Origin: Bog-473 sp963809715
Lineage (GTDB): Bacteria; Actinomycetota; Acidimicrobiia; Acidimicrobiales; RAAP-2
Direction of reading: 5' to 3'
Assembly: GCA_963809715.1 (NCBI GenBank)
Contig: CAWEKO010000008.1
Coordinates: forward strand, 124,001 to 188,000
DNA length: 64,000 nucleotides
In this document: in pieces, positions 41,447-50,444 of the stretch
Layout of the letters: every line of letters begins with the position of its first letter
Position numbering within the stretch: position 1 is the stretch's first letter
The notes under the pieces: model-generated
Database searches by the model: none
What the model was told of the DNA's origin: nothing
What the model saw: only the letters and a program-made list of their open reading frames with translations
Program-made: the position numbers and the translations under genes

Positions 41447-41773
41447 GACAACCTCCCCGAGGATGTGGTCCTGTCGCCGCGAAGGGACATGAAGTCCCTT
41501 GGCGTGAGGGATACGGCCAAAAGGACCTTAAGGATTTGGGGATTGGCCGAGATGCTGGAATTGCCGGAAATTGCCGCCAATCTCCGGGGCGGCAGCGTTT
41601 CCTGGCCGGTGTCACGGGGATTGAGCACACATTTGTCACGACGTCGCGGCTGACTTGCCCGATCCTGGCGGTGACTCGTCCCAGAGTCACCAGCGCGCGC
41701 AGGTTTCGCTCTACGCGCACAAGCCGTTCTGCAGGTGCAGCACCCTTCAACAGGGCTGAGGGCCGAGGTCGCC

Positions 41774-42060
41774 AAAAGGCGGGACCGTCGGCGCCACCGT
41801 CGTCACCGCTGAGATGGGAGAGGCACGGTGATGAGGCGGCGCCGGCGGTCCCGATTGCGGTTCCCGCAATGCCGAAGGTCGCGAACCCCGACGCGCTGAG
41901 AGCAAGACCTCGGTCGCGGCAGCCCGGCGGAACTCTGCGTGTGCCTGATCGGAAAGGCAACGAAGAACGAGCCGACCTGCCATCTACACGACCTCCTCGA
42001 GAGTGTGGTCCTGCCTGCACGAAGGGACACGAGGCCCGCTCGGCATCAGGGATACGGACC
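41774..42060 (-). pseudogene. Degenerate second copy of the beta-propeller gene's 5' end and leader
   Basis: This stretch repeats 41233-41520 at roughly 70 percent by eye. GCGGGACCGTCG-CGCCACCGTCG, GAGGCGGCGCCGGCGGT, GAACCCCGACGCG, TGTGGTCCTG and AGGGATACGG occur in the same order in both. The copy lacks a continuous signal-peptide frame and everything beyond the first 70 codons, so it is a non-functional tandem duplicate. It accounts for part of the 771-base gap before the FAD gene; the remaining bases, 41521-41773 and 42061-42217, show nothing I can name. Confidence 0.75.
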
Positions 42061-42217
42061 GGGCCCGCACAGGGATGGCGGAGGATGGCGAAATGGCCCG
42101 AGATCGCCGGAAGCCGCTCCCTTGTTTCCAGCGGCGGGGACTCTCAGGCCCGGACCGCGGCGCCTCCTCGAAGCAATCCGGCGAGCAATCGGGACGGTCA
42201 CTACAGTCCTCGGGCAA

Positions 42218-43783
42218 ATGCCTGACTACGACGCGATCGTCATCGGAGCAGGGCACAACGGGCTGACCGCCGCCGCCGTCATGGCCCGCGGCGGTATGCG
42301 GGTGCTGTGTGTCGAGAAGAACCACTTCATCGGAGGGATGGCCTCGACGACCGAGCTCATCCGGGGCTATCGCTTCGAGCTCGCCGGCTCGATCCAGTTC
42401 CCCGTTCCGAACGAGGTGTTCGAGGACTTGGAGCTCGGGTCGTGTCCCATCTACGAACCCGAGGTGCAGTCGGCCAGTATCGGCAACGGCGACCAGCCCC
42501 CGCTCTTCTTGTACTCGGACCCCGAGCGGCTCCTCGAGCACCTCGGTGAGGCGCTCGGGATCGAGGCGGTGCTCGGGATGGCCGAGGTGGCCGCCTGGGC
42601 CGAGGCTCCGGCCCGGGCCATCGGCCGCTTCGACGTGCGACGAGGGCCGCGCTCGCTGGACGAAATGTGGGACTGCGCCACGAACGAGACCGAGCGCGAA
42701 GCGCTGCGCGTCGCGCTGTTCGGCAGCGTCATGGACGTCATCGACCGCTACCTGCCGGACAAGTCGAAGCATGCGCCGGTCCGCAGCATGCTCAGCTTTC
42801 TCTCCGTCAACTCCACCTACCGGGGGCCCGCCACTCCGGGCAGCGCGCTGTGTCTCGCCTTCGCCCTGGCGTCACCGGGCACAGCGACGATGTCGAAGGT
42901 GCGGGGAGGGTTGGGCACCATGGCGGATCACCTGTGCGCCATGTTCGAGCGCAACGGCGGCGAGCTGCGCCGCCACGCCAAGGTCACGAGGATCGTCGTG
43001 GATGGAGGCGGAGCACGCGGCGTCGAGCTCAGTGACCAAAGCGTCGTGACGGCGCCCGTCGTCGTGTCCAACCTCGATCCGACCGCGACCTTCGTCAATC
43101 TGATCGACTCCGAGTCCTTGCCCGATGCGTTTGCGCGGCGGGTGGCGGCGATCGACCACCGAGCTGCCTACTTCCAGGCCCACTTCGCGCTGTCGGGACT
43201 GCCCGAGTACCGCAGCCCTTACGAAGAGCTCAACGGCACCACCTACGGTCGCAACGTCACGTTCTTCGGTACGGCCGAGGAGATGCAGGCCGACTTCGAG
43301 GGCTGCGTGCGCGGCCTGGTACCCCGGTCACCTTCCTTCAACCTCCAGATCCCTTCGCTGGACGATCCGAGCCTGGCTCCCGAGGGCATGCACGCGGCCA
43401 GCAGTTTCGCCTTCTACCTGCCGGTCGCGTCCGACCGGGAGTCACAGAACCGGCTACGCGACGACATGGCCGAGCGCATCGTCACCAAGATCACCGCGGC
43501 GGCGCCCAACTTCCCCGACCTGATCGACCGCCAGCTCAACTACCCGGCCTTCACCTACGAGCTGATGTTCGGCTGCACCGGTGGCGACTTCACCCATGGC
43601 CTGCTCCAGCCTGAGTTCATGGGCCCGTTCCGGCCCGGTCCCCGCGGCTGGCCCGACAACCCGGTCCCGGTCGAGGGTCTCTATCTCTGCGGTGCCGGGT
43701 GCCACGGCGGTCCCGGGGTCACGTTCATTCCCGGCTACAACTGCGGCTACGCGGTGCTGGAGGCGACGCGCTCGCGGTTGTAG
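42218..43783 (+). CDS. FAD-dependent oxidoreductase, phytoene desaturase (CrtI)-like
   Basis: A 521-residue FAD enzyme. The N-terminal YDAIVIGAGHNGLTAAAVMARGGMRVLCVEK is the dinucleotide-binding motif, followed by GGMASTTEL. LGTMADHLCAMFERNGGELRRHAKVTRIVVDGG is the family's second FAD region. The C-terminus LYLCGAGCHGGPGVTFIPGYNCGYAVLEA is the CrtI/retinol-saturase-like signature. No phytoene synthase gene is nearby, so a carotenoid role is not shown; related proteins act on other isoprenoids or lipids. ATG 42218 begins right at the motif. It converges with a DUF2834 gene, overlapping by 37 bases. Confidence 0.88.
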   Translation: MPDYDAIVIGAGHNGLTAAAVMARGGMRVLCVEKNHFIGGMASTTELIRGYRFELAGSIQFPVPNEVFEDLELGSCPIYEPEVQSASIGNGDQPPLFLYSDPERLLEHLGEALGIEAVLGMAEVAAWAEAPARAIGRFDVRRGPRSLDEMWDCATNETEREALRVALFGSVMDVIDRYLPDKSKHAPVRSMLSFLSVNSTYRGPATPGSALCLAFALASPGTATMSKVRGGLGTMADHLCAMFERNGGELRRHAKVTRIVVDGGGARGVELSDQSVVTAPVVVSNLDPTATFVNLIDSESLPDAFARRVAAIDHRAAYFQAHFALSGLPEYRSPYEELNGTTYGRNVTFFGTAEEMQADFEGCVRGLVPRSPSFNLQIPSLDDPSLAPEGMHAASSFAFYLPVASDRESQNRLRDDMAERIVTKITAAAPNFPDLIDRQLNYPAFTYELMFGCTGGDFTHGLLQPEFMGPFRPGPRGWPDNPVPVEGLYLCGAGCHGGPGVTFIPGYNCGYAVLEATRSRL

Positions 43784-44214
43784 CGGAACTGGCGCTCCAT
43801 GAACGCGAGGAACAGGGCGATGGAGAAGGCCAGGCTGGTGAACAGGCTGATCACGAAGAAGATCCAGGCCCAGTGCAAACCGCGACGTCGCCCCTCGACG
43901 ATCGTCCACAACGGGAGCAGCACCACGTTGACGATGATGTAGTCCTGGGCGGCCGAATCCGCGGCCCAGTTGGTGAAGAGCATCTTCGTGTAGTTGACGT
44001 AGTTGGCGTTGGGATACAGGTGGGTGTAGCGCACATTGAAGTACCACCCGAGGATCACAGAGCAGATACCCACGGCGTAATAAACGCCTTCGAGGAGGCT
44101 CACCGGCCCGGCCCGCCCGGCCCGGCCACCGGTGAAGAGGTGCCAGTTGACCCGGAAGGCCACCGCGGTGCTGGCGATGCCGAGGATGCCGAAGATCAGC
44201 AATTGCGAGGTCAT
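43747..44214 (-). CDS. DUF2834 domain membrane protein
   Basis: A 155-residue protein with about four membrane helices. LFTNWAADSAAQDYIIVNVVLLPLWTIVEGRRRGLHWAWIFFVISLFTSLAFSIALFLAFMERQ is a DUF2834-like region, preceded by two more N-terminal helices. Its function is unknown. Its 3' end overlaps the 3' end of the convergent FAD-enzyme gene, so the two transcripts would be antisense to each other there. Confidence 0.82.
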   Translation of the reverse strand: MTSQLLIFGILGIASTAVAFRVNWHLFTGGRAGRAGPVSLLEGVYYAVGICSVILGWYFNVRYTHLYPNANYVNYTKMLFTNWAADSAAQDYIIVNVVLLPLWTIVEGRRRGLHWAWIFFVISLFTSLAFSIALFLAFMERQFRYNRERVASSTA

Positions 44215-44314
44215 CGATCCTCCTTTGTTCGGCCGCGCCGGGCGGGGCCGGCGCGGTGGCGCTCACCATAAGTCACGCCGGCCGCGGGTCTCGGGTTTCG
44301 GTCCGGCGCCCCGC

Positions 44315-44659
44315 TCAGAGCAGATCGAGGACGCGCTCGGGCGGGCGGCCGAGGACCGCCCTTCCGTTGTGGACGAAGATCGGCCGCTCCAGGAGGATGG
44401 GGTGGGCGACGATCGCGTCGAGCAGGTCCGCCGGCCCCTTCTCGTCCAGGGCCAGCTCGGTGTACACCGCCTCGCCCGTTCGCATCATGAGCCTGGGGTC
44501 GTCGATCCCCAACAAGGCCATGAGGTGCGCGAGGTCCGCCCGGGTCGGCGCGATGTCGAGATAGCGCACGACGTCCGCCTCGATGTGGTGCTCCTCGAGG
44601 ATGGCCAGCGCGCTGCGGCACTTCGAACAGGACGGGTTGAAGTAGATCTGCGAGGACAT
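44315..44659 (-). CDS. ArsC-family (arsenate reductase-like) thioredoxin-fold protein
   Basis: A 114-residue protein of the ArsC/Spx/YfgD fold. IYFNPSCSKCRSALAILEEH has the catalytic Cys in NPSCSKCRSA, with CxxC. YLDIAPTRADLAHLMALLG is the second block. HPILLERPIFVHNGRAVLGRPPE is the C-terminal block with the conserved R-P. Probably a glutaredoxin-coupled reductase; without other ars genes, arsenate is not certain as the substrate. The next gene on the same strand upstream is the CAP-domain protein's neighbour region, with no close coupling. Confidence 0.88.
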   Translation of the reverse strand: MSSQIYFNPSCSKCRSALAILEEHHIEADVVRYLDIAPTRADLAHLMALLGIDDPRLMMRTGEAVYTELALDEKGPADLLDAIVAHPILLERPIFVHNGRAVLGRPPERVLDLL

Positions 44660-44668
44660 CGCGTCACC

Positions 44669-46168
44669 CTATGCGGGCCCCCCGAGCGTGGGCAGTGTTG
44701 CCACGACCTCGCTCCAGCGGTAGGTGAACACGCGGACGGGGGCAGTGGCCACAGCCAGGGTGACCGCCATGGACGTGCCCCCGCTGTCGCCCCGATGGGT
44801 ATCGCTGGCGGCGTTCAGGGCCGCTCCCATCACGAGGTTGGCCCCCGAGCCGAAGTTGTCGAGGATGCCCTTGCGGTGTCCCCAGCAGCCGGGGTCGTCG
44901 CGCCGCACACAGTCCAAGTTGCCGCTGTCGAAGCCGTCGTTGTACATCCACCCGTAGACGGCGTCGAGACCGTTCGACGACCCGCCGGCCCACTCGGCGT
45001 CGTCCAACGCGTAGGCCCCTCCCGGGTCTGGAGGGTCGTCGGCATCGTCGGCACCGCGTTGTGCGTTGTGGTTGAGAGCCGTGGTCAGGCCAACGAAGGG
45101 CGCCAGGCCGCGGTCCACTCGCTCCAGGTTCACGGCGACGAACAGTTGGTCGGGCACGCTCAGGTGCCCGTAGTCGGGCGGCAACACCATGGGCCGGATG
45201 CCCTCGAGCGCGTGGGCCCGGTTGACCGCCGCCAGAACGGCGCCGAGGCACCTGGGCGACGCGTCCAGCCCATTGGGCGCGCAGATCCGCGTGAAGTCGG
45301 GAACTGGTCCGACGTTGGTGGACGGATCGGAGATACCGGTGTCCGACTCCGAAGCGGGGATGGCGCGCAGCGGCTGAAGCGTCCCGGTGGCGATGGATGC
45401 GAGCGCCTGTTTCCAGGTGTACGCGTAGGTGTCCGTGGTGCCCGACGCCGTGAGGGCCATCGTTGCGGCCAGCGATGACCCACCCCGATCGCCGGGACTG
45501 GTGTCGCCGGCGGGGTTGTAGCCGGCTCCCATGACGAGGTGACCGGATCCGAAGCGGTTCAGCGCGATCTGGCGATCCTCCCAGCAGCCCGAGGTCTGCG
45601 CTCTCGAACATTGCGGCACGCCACTGTCGGGTCCGTCGAAGTACAACCATTGGTAGTCGGCGTCGAGTCCGTTGTCGGCGGCACCCATCCACTCCTGGTT
45701 CACCTCGGAGTACCCGTGGCCGGGCCGGGCGGGCAGCTTGGCCCTATCGGCCGCACGCTGGGCGTCGCGATCGAGCGAGGCGGAGAGGCCGGCAAAGGGG
45801 CTCAGCCCCCGATCGACCCGCTCCGCGTTGAGGGCGACGAAGAGCTGCTCGGGGATGCTGAGCTGGGCAAAGTTGGCTGGAAGGTCCATCGGCCCCACCC
45901 CCTCCTGCGCCCGAGCCGTGTCGATGGCGTCGAGCGTCACCCGCAAGCAGGTGACGGAGGTGTCGGCGCCCAGCGGCGCACAGTCGACCGTGTAGTCGGG
46001 CACGGGTACGACCGACCGGGAAGGATGCGAGAGGCTGCGTGGGGCCGGAGGACCCGGGGAGCACGCGGCGCACAGGGCGGCAACCAAGGCGACCGAAACA
46101 GCAACTGCCCATCGGGGCACGCCCGTGCGACGAGTGCTGTGGTCGGCGGCCCCCATGAGGCGCTCCAA
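44669..46168 (-). CDS. Secreted protein with two CAP-like (SCP/PR1) domains
   Basis: A 499-residue exported protein. A hydrophobic signal (AVAVSVALVAALCAACSPG) ends in a Cys, a possible lipobox. Two homologous halves follow. Half 1: PEQLFVALNAERVDRGLSPFAGLSASLDRDAQRAADRA, then NRFGSGHLVMGAGYNP and GGSSLAATMAL. Half 2: PDQLFVAVNLERVDRGLAPFVGLTTALNHNAQRGADDA, then DNFGSGANLVMGAALN and GGTSMAVTLAV. The N-E-R-x-x-x-G pattern is the CAP domain start. A duplicated CAP module is unusual. Function: unknown, outside the cell. ATG 46156 (MGAADH) is an alternative start. Confidence 0.82.
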   Translation of the reverse strand: MERLMGAADHSTRRTGVPRWAVAVSVALVAALCAACSPGPPAPRSLSHPSRSVVPVPDYTVDCAPLGADTSVTCLRVTLDAIDTARAQEGVGPMDLPANFAQLSIPEQLFVALNAERVDRGLSPFAGLSASLDRDAQRAADRAKLPARPGHGYSEVNQEWMGAADNGLDADYQWLYFDGPDSGVPQCSRAQTSGCWEDRQIALNRFGSGHLVMGAGYNPAGDTSPGDRGGSSLAATMALTASGTTDTYAYTWKQALASIATGTLQPLRAIPASESDTGISDPSTNVGPVPDFTRICAPNGLDASPRCLGAVLAAVNRAHALEGIRPMVLPPDYGHLSVPDQLFVAVNLERVDRGLAPFVGLTTALNHNAQRGADDADDPPDPGGAYALDDAEWAGGSSNGLDAVYGWMYNDGFDSGNLDCVRRDDPGCWGHRKGILDNFGSGANLVMGAALNAASDTHRGDSGGTSMAVTLAVATAPVRVFTYRWSEVVATLPTLGGPA

Positions 46169-46225
46169 CGTAGCCAGGCTTGCCCGGTGAGAGACCTCAC
46201 CCGGGGACGGAACGCACGCCGCCCT

Positions 46226-47047
46226 TCAGGACTCGGGGCGCGCCATCCCGTCGTCAAAGCGCGGCGGTCGCTTCTCCAAGAAGGCGGCGACAGCCTCTCG
46301 CATGTCGCCGGTCATGGAGGAGAGGACCTGAGTCCGGTTCTCGAGATCGATGCCGGCCTGGAGCGAACCGACCTCGAGTTGGGACCACATGACTTCCTTG
46401 GTCATCCGAATGCCCCACGGGCTGTTGGCCGCGATGAGTGCAGCCGACTCCAGCGCGGCCTCCATCAATTGGTCGTCGGGCACGACGCGCAGGACGAGCC
46501 CGATGTGGTCCGCCTCGTCCGCGTCGATGATCCGCCCGGTCAACATGAGCTCCCAGGCCCGGGAGGCGCCGATGAGCCGGGGGAGCAGCCAACTGACGCC
46601 GATGTCGCATCCGGAAATGCCCAGCCGGACAAAAGCCACGTTGAATCGGGCTGATGCGCCGGCGATGCGGATGTCGCTGGCCAGGGCCAGGGCCAATCCA
46701 CCGCCGGCGGCGGCTCCGTTGACCGCGGCGATCACCGGCTGCGGCAAGGCCCGCAGCCGCGGCACCAATCCGGCGATGTGTGTCTGAGTGGCGAACGTGT
46801 CCTCGACCCGGCCCCGCCCGTCCGCGCCGGGTGCCCGCCCGTACCCGGACAGATCGATCCCCGCACAGAATCCCCGACCGGCACCCGTCAGAACCACGAC
46901 CCGGCATGACCCGTCGATCGCGATGGCTTCGAGCGCTTCGTGAAGTTCGCTTACGAGCGTCGCATTCATTGCGTTCAATCGCTCTGGGCGTTGCAGGGTG
47001 ATCCGCGTGACGCCCTCAGCGGGCTGATCGATGACCAGTGTGGACAT
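46226..47047 (-). CDS. Enoyl-CoA hydratase/isomerase family protein
   Basis: A 273-residue crotonase-fold protein. GVTRITLQRPERLNAMNATLVSELHEAL is the N-terminus, VVVLTGAGRGFCAGIDLSGYG the oxyanion-forming segment, VIAAVNGAAAGGGLALALASDIRIAG the second oxyanion Gly, and FVRLGISGCDIGVSWLLPRLIG follows. The catalytic Glu of the first true hydratase site (normally in the A-x-x-G-G-G region) is not clear, and GISGCDIGVS has Asp where many hydratases carry Glu, so hydratase, isomerase or thioesterase activity cannot be decided. It is divergent from a TIGR01777-type epimerase across a 180-base gap. Confidence 0.88.
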   Translation of the reverse strand: MSTLVIDQPAEGVTRITLQRPERLNAMNATLVSELHEALEAIAIDGSCRVVVLTGAGRGFCAGIDLSGYGRAPGADGRGRVEDTFATQTHIAGLVPRLRALPQPVIAAVNGAAAGGGLALALASDIRIAGASARFNVAFVRLGISGCDIGVSWLLPRLIGASRAWELMLTGRIIDADEADHIGLVLRVVPDDQLMEAALESAALIAANSPWGIRMTKEVMWSQLEVGSLQAGIDLENRTQVLSSMTGDMREAVAAFLEKRPPRFDDGMARPES

Positions 47048-47227
47048 GGAGCTCCTCCGCTCGGATGGACGGTCCATCCTCTCCCAGTGGTACCGCACGC
47101 GGCGAACCGTCGGCATGGCGGGGCGCCGATGCATCGGTCCTGCGCTCACGTCCGCCGGCCTGGCGCCGTTCCGGGTTTGGCGCGAGGGTCTGGGGGAGTC
47201 CGGATCCCCGGAGAGAGGGGCGCCATC

Positions 47228-48568
47228 GTGGGCCTGCGGGCTTCGAACATCGTCGACGCACCGATCGACGAGGTCTTTGCGTGGCACGCCAGGCCCGGAG
47301 CGATCCGACGCCTGACCCCGCCCTGGCAGCCGGTGCGCGTCGTGGAGGAAGCGACGTCGTTGCGCGACGGCCGCGCCGTGCTCCGCCTGCCCGGTGGGGT
47401 GCGCTGGGTGGCCCAGCACGAGGCGTACGACCCACCCCACCTCTTCGTCGACCGGCTGGTTTCGCTTCCGTTGCCCTGGCGCCACTGCCACGAATTCGAC
47501 GCTGTTTCCCGGTCGCGCACCAGGTTGACCGACGTGGTCGAGACCCCGATCCCGGGGGCGTTCCTCGACGAGATGTTCCGCTACCGCCATCGCCAGTTGG
47601 TCGGCGACCTGGCTGGACAGAGAACCCTGCGGGTTCTCCGGCCAGACCCGTTGACCGTCGCGGTCACCGGTGCTTCGGGACTCATCGGCTCCGCCCTGTG
47701 CGCGTTCTTGAGCACGGGCGGACACCGGGTCATCCGGCTGGTGCGCCGGGCGGGCCTCTCGCCCGACGAACGAACCTGGGACCCCGAAGCTCCCGACCCG
47801 CGGTCGTTGGCCGACGTCGATGCGCTCGTGCACCTGGCCGGTGCCCCTATCGCCGGTCGCTTCACGCGCACGCACAAGGCGCTCGTCCGACGGAGCCGGA
47901 TCGAGCCGACCCGACGGCTGGCCGAGGTCATGGCCGGCATGGTGGACGGGCCCAGGGTGCTGGTCACGGCCTCGGCCGTCGGGTGCTACGGCCCCGACCG
48001 CGGAGACGAACTGCTCACCGAGGACAGCGCGCCCGGCGACGGCTTCTTGGCCGATCTCGTCCGTGACTGGGAGGCGGCGACGACCCCGGCGGCCGAAGCC
48101 GGGCTGCGCGTGGTGCAGGTGCGCAACGGCATCGTCCAGTCCCCGGCCGGAGGGATGCTCCGGTTGCTCCGGCCGCTCTTCAGCGCCGGCCTCGGCGGAT
48201 CGCTCGGCGACGGGCGCCAGTGGGTGCCCTGGATCGCCATCGACGACGTGGTCGACGTCCTGGCTCGGTGCGTGGTCGATCCCGACCTGCGCGGACCGGT
48301 GAACGGCGTGGCTCCCAACCCCGTGCGCAACCGCACGTACAGCGCCACCCTGGCCAGAGTGTTGCGACGGCCGGCGCGGTTGCCGGTGCCGTCGTTCGCG
48401 CCCGGCCTGTTGCTGGGCGAGCAGGGGGCGCACGAGTTCGCCCTGGCCGGCCAGCGGGCGGTTCCGGAGCGCCTTCTCGCCCGAGGCCACTCCTTCCGCC
48501 ACGGGACCCTCGAAGCATGTCTCCGCCATGTTCTCGGGCGCGCCGGGCCCGACGGAATCGGGGACTGA
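47228..48568 (+). CDS. TIGR01777-type epimerase fused to an SRPBCC domain
   Basis: A 446-residue two-domain protein. Residues 1-135 are a polyketide-cyclase-like (SRPBCC) domain: SNIVDAPIDEVFAWHARPGAIRRLTPPW, HEFDAVSRSRTRLTDVVE. From about 140 it is an epimerase: VAVTGASGLIGSALCAFLSTGGHRVIRLVRR, HLAGAPIAGRF, VLVTASAVGCYGPDRGDE and WIAIDDVVDVLARCV, as in TIGR01777/SulA-like proteins. Function is unknown, although similar fusions are common in Actinobacteria. GTG 47228 has GAGAGAGGGG 7 bases upstream. Confidence 0.88.
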   Translation: MGLRASNIVDAPIDEVFAWHARPGAIRRLTPPWQPVRVVEEATSLRDGRAVLRLPGGVRWVAQHEAYDPPHLFVDRLVSLPLPWRHCHEFDAVSRSRTRLTDVVETPIPGAFLDEMFRYRHRQLVGDLAGQRTLRVLRPDPLTVAVTGASGLIGSALCAFLSTGGHRVIRLVRRAGLSPDERTWDPEAPDPRSLADVDALVHLAGAPIAGRFTRTHKALVRRSRIEPTRRLAEVMAGMVDGPRVLVTASAVGCYGPDRGDELLTEDSAPGDGFLADLVRDWEAATTPAAEAGLRVVQVRNGIVQSPAGGMLRLLRPLFSAGLGGSLGDGRQWVPWIAIDDVVDVLARCVVDPDLRGPVNGVAPNPVRNRTYSATLARVLRRPARLPVPSFAPGLLLGEQGAHEFALAGQRAVPERLLARGHSFRHGTLEACLRHVLGRAGPDGIGD

Positions 48569-48662
48569 ACCCGGGGATGCAGATCCGCTCGACCACCCAT
48601 AGTGTCGGGGCGATGACGAGCAGCGTGCACGGTTCGCAGCACGAGGCGAGCGAACAGACCCG

Positions 48663-49520
48663 ATGAACCAGTCACCCTCACTGCCGGTCCACGGCAGCGC
48701 GGTCGTGACCGGCGCCAGCCGCGGCATCGGCCGGGCCGTCGCGCTCGAGTTGGCGGCCCGCGGCTTCGACACGATCGCCACAATGCGTGACCCTGCAGCG
48801 GGGGCGTCCATGCCGGAGGAGGTCGAGGGATCGCTCGCAGTGCGCCGGCTCGACGTGACCGACCCTTCGACGTTCGAGTTACCCGGCGACCTGCGAGTCC
48901 TCGTCAACAACGCCGGCATCGACGTCGACTACCTGCCCGTCGAGCACGCCAACATAACGGACTGGCGACGCCTCTTCGAGACCAACGTGTTCGGGGTGGT
49001 GGCGCTGACGTCGGCCGCCATCCCACTGCTGCGGGCCAACGCGCCGGGCGTGGTGTGCACGGTGAGCTCGTCCTCGATCTTCGCGTCGGTGCCCTTCTAT
49101 GCGGCTTACCGGGCGTCGAAGGCTGCGGTCTCGGCGTTCGATGACAGCCTGCGTACCGAGGTGGCCCCCTTCGGCATCCGGGTCGTCGAGATCCTGCCCG
49201 GGCCGGTCGACACCGACATGTTCCGGCTCAGTTCGGGCGAGCAGGACGCTGCTCGTTTCGAGCACTACCGCTCCCTGGGCGCCACGGCGGCCCGGCTGCG
49301 CGAGGAGCACGCCGATCCTCGGGTGGTCGACCCAGCCGACGCCGCCATCGCCATCGTTGACGCCATCCTCGAGAGTGACGGCCCGATGCGCTACGGCTGC
49401 GACCCCGTCTCGTACGAATTGCTCGAGCTGTGGCGCCGGCATGACGACGAGACGGTGTACGAGCTGACTGGACAATCCCTCCTCGATGCTGCCGCAGCCG
49501 GGAGCGGCGCCGGCACCTAG
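48663..49520 (+). CDS. Short-chain dehydrogenase/reductase
   Basis: A 285-residue classical SDR. SAVVTGASRGIGRAVALELAARG binds NAD(P), DLRVLVNNAGID is the NNAG motif, VVCTVSSSSIF carries the catalytic Ser, and FYAAYRASKAAVSAF carries the catalytic YxxxK. PGPVDTDMF is the substrate-loop start. The substrate is not predictable. It follows the epimerase gene by 94 bases on the same strand and converges with a small gene, overlapping at the stop codons. Confidence 0.9.
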   Translation: MNQSPSLPVHGSAVVTGASRGIGRAVALELAARGFDTIATMRDPAAGASMPEEVEGSLAVRRLDVTDPSTFELPGDLRVLVNNAGIDVDYLPVEHANITDWRRLFETNVFGVVALTSAAIPLLRANAPGVVCTVSSSSIFASVPFYAAYRASKAAVSAFDDSLRTEVAPFGIRVVEILPGPVDTDMFRLSSGEQDAARFEHYRSLGATAARLREEHADPRVVDPADAAIAIVDAILESDGPMRYGCDPVSYELLELWRRHDDETVYELTGQSLLDAAAAGSGAGT

Positions 49521-49712
49521 GGGGGTTTCGACCTCCCTGGCGAGTTGTCGATCTCGTGGAGGATCGGGCTCGAGCAGCGCACGCCGGTGGCGCAGACGAT
49601 GCCGGCCCTCCACATCCACGTTGTCGGCCATCTCGTCACCCAGCTCGCTCAGAGCTTTCTCCAACCTGGACTGCATTTCGCCGCATCGCTCCTCGTTGAG
49701 ATCGTTCGTCAT
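49517..49712 (-). pseudogene. Small hypothetical gene, apparent frame change
   Basis: From ATG 49712 the reading MTNDLNEERCGEMQSRLEKALSELGDEMADNVDVEG is helical and charged like a real small protein, then becomes Arg-rich noise. The +1 frame from the same point gives AGIVCATGVRCSSPILHEIDNSPGRSKPP and stops at 49517, overlapping the convergent SDR stop. I infer one extra base near 49605. The combined protein would have about 64 residues with two Cys. No family is recognised; the call rests on composition and on the neat stop. Confidence 0.35.
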
Positions 49713-49845
49713 CGCTCGCCGTCAGCCCATTCGAACGGCCAGCTGAGAGGCGGGGTCATCGGGCGCGACGACGATCTCGCGATGCGCTGATCGAAGGAAA
49801 CGTACCTGGCGCGCTACGTTCGGTGGCCCGGCAGAAAGGCCCGCC

Positions 49846-50430
49846 TTGCAGTTCAACGTCATCTTCGCCGTCTTTCCCATCATCTTCTTGGGCGAGCTCC
49901 CGGACAAGACCATGTTCGCCTCCCTCGTGATGTCGACTCGCGGGCGGCCACTGCTGGTCTGGCTGGGGGCGGCCGCTGGGTTTGCCGTGCATGTCGTGAT
50001 CGCCGTGACGATCGGCCTCGCGCTCTTCCATCTTCTGCCACACCGGGCGCTGGCGATCATCGTCGCCGTCATGTTCGCGATCGGCGGCGTGCTCGCCCTG
50101 CGCGAGGCGGTGAAGGAGCGCCAGGAAGAAGAGCTGGTCGAGAAGGAGGTGGCCTCACACCGGCGGGTGGCCGTCACCGCTTTCCTGGTGATCTTCCTGG
50201 CCGAGTGGGGCGACCTGACCCAGATCCTCATGGCCAACCTCGCGGCCCACTATCACGACCCCCTCTCGGTCGCCGTCGGCTCCCTGTTGGCGCTGTGGGC
50301 CGTCGCGGGACTGGCCGTCGTCGGCGGCCAGAGCTTGCTGCGTCTGGTGAACATCAAAACCGTGCGCATCGTCACAGCCGTCGTGCTCTTCGCCCTGACC
50401 GGCTACGCCATCTATGAAGCGGCGCGCTGA
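49846..50430 (+). CDS. GDT1/TMEM165 family (UPF0016) membrane cation transporter
   Basis: A 194-residue membrane protein with two homologous halves of three helices each. The first signature is VFPIIFLGELPDKTMFASLVMS (E-x-x-D-K-T), the second VIFLAEWGDLTQILMANLAA (E-x-G-D-x-T-Q), the conserved acidic motifs of the family. They form one cation path, for Mn2+ or Ca2+ in exchange for protons. A Lys/Glu-rich cytoplasmic loop joins the halves. The start is TTG 49846 at the domain boundary. No manganese riboswitch or metal-regulator site was seen upstream. Confidence 0.92.
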   Translation: MQFNVIFAVFPIIFLGELPDKTMFASLVMSTRGRPLLVWLGAAAGFAVHVVIAVTIGLALFHLLPHRALAIIVAVMFAIGGVLALREAVKERQEEELVEKEVASHRRVAVTAFLVIFLAEWGDLTQILMANLAAHYHDPLSVAVGSLLALWAVAGLAVVGGQSLLRLVNIKTVRIVTAVVLFALTGYAIYEAAR

Positions 50431-50444
50431 GGGCGGCCGGGCCC

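Noticed and set aside
41464..42030. A CRISPR array or phage attachment repeat in the repeated 41.2-42.1 kb segment
   Set aside because: There are only two long, diverged copies with coding content and no short regular repeats, spacers, integrase or tRNA nearby.
46226..48919. An 897-residue fusion of a long N-terminal part with enoyl-CoA hydratase
   Set aside because: The N-terminal part is antisense to the TIGR01777 epimerase and the SDR gene; the hydratase has its own ATG at 47047.
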